Source: Candidatus Dormiibacterota bacterium (GTDB lineage: Bacteria > Chloroflexota > Dormibacteria > Dormibacterales > Dormibacteraceae). From it: a stretch of DNA of 41,940 nt. A model generated the notes under the pieces. It was not told where the DNA came from. It made no database searches and saw nothing but the letters and a program-made list of their open reading frames with translations. Below, in pieces: positions 41,847 to 41,940 of the stretch. The stretch is taken from assembly GCA_003151935.1 (NCBI GenBank), contig PLYZ01000084.1:1-41940 (forward strand). Direction: 5' to 3'. Within the stretch, counting starts at the first letter, position 1; the number at the start of each line of letters is the position of its first letter. The translations under genes were made by a program, and so were the position numbers.

Positions 41847-41940
41847 ATGTCAAACATCCAAGCGGTGACCGACGGCGAGTTCGAGAGTCTGGTCCTGAAG
41901 TCGGACATCCCGGTGCTCGTCGATTTCTGGGCGACCTGGT
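41847..41940 (+). CDS. trxA: Thioredoxin, 3' truncated by window edge
   Basis: Only the first 31 codons are present: [20 protein letters not shown] is the standard thioredoxin approach to the CGPC active site, which lies just past the window end. GGAGAGGGG precedes the ATG. It follows the FmdB gene without a gap. A thioredoxin-like variant cannot be excluded because the active site is not visible. Confidence 0.88.
   Translation, partial: MSNIQAVTDGEFESLVLKSDIPVLVDFWATW

Overview
The window is a high-GC bacterial chromosome segment with housekeeping genes at both ends and an accessory, regulator-rich stretch between about 7.8 and 19.3 kb. No rRNA, tRNA or CRISPR array was seen. Split glycine dehydrogenase (gcvPB), a gyrB-plsX-fabF-gyrA run, a DUF5679 ribbon protein, an EF-G2-type GTPase, frequent GTG/TTG starts and many -10 boxes only a few bases from the start codon suggest a Terrabacteria lineage such as Chloroflexota or Candidatus Dormibacterota. 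That placement is inference; no marker here settles it.

Layout. 1-7.8 kb: 3' part of gcvPB, then gyrB, plsX, fabF and gyrA on the plus strand, tightly packed. 7.8-12.4 kb: a one-TM protein coupled to a soluble NarL-type kinase, a convergent GAF/LuxR-like regulator, a complete IS1182-type element (9513-11153) inserted into a small hairpin, an OmpR-type regulator, and an unusual protein joining a kinase-like H-box to a receiver domain without an ATPase domain. 12.3-16.4 kb: two short remnants of the 3' end of a histidine kinase gene border a DinB-like gene; a cupin/MarR divergent pair follows, then an intact histidine kinase with the same 3' end and its divergent NarL regulator. 16.4-19.3 kb: a structured leader with a 23-residue ORF and terminator, then an 860-residue protein fusing a membrane sensor domain, a complete HD-GYP phosphodiesterase and a full MFS transporter. 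GC is visibly lower over roughly 13-19 kb, which fits acquired DNA.

19.3-28.5 kb: AI-2E-type membrane protein, metallophosphoesterase and a GT87-GT2 glycosyltransferase fusion form an overlapping operon. Facing it are DUF2127, universal stress protein and a small membrane protein, and then a divergent pair of TrkA-type K+ regulators. A minus-strand block holds DUF5679, a macro-domain gene interrupted by an amber codon, a PfkB kinase, a PHP phosphoesterase and two hypotheticals. 28.5-33.1 kb: GlpA-type glycerol-3-phosphate dehydrogenase with a one-cluster Fe-S partner, and an EF-G2-like GTPase. 33.1-41.9 kb: small regulators, an M24 peptidase, an XRE regulator, rpsF-ssb-rpsR, a serine-biosynthesis set (class V aminotransferase, serA, DUF1015), an FmdB zinc ribbon protein and the start of a thioredoxin gene cut by the window edge.

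The best candidates for something undescribed are the HD-GYP-MFS fusion with its leader/mini-ORF, the repeated kinase 3' ends bordering small gene units, the H-box-receiver protein, and the amber-interrupted macro-domain gene.
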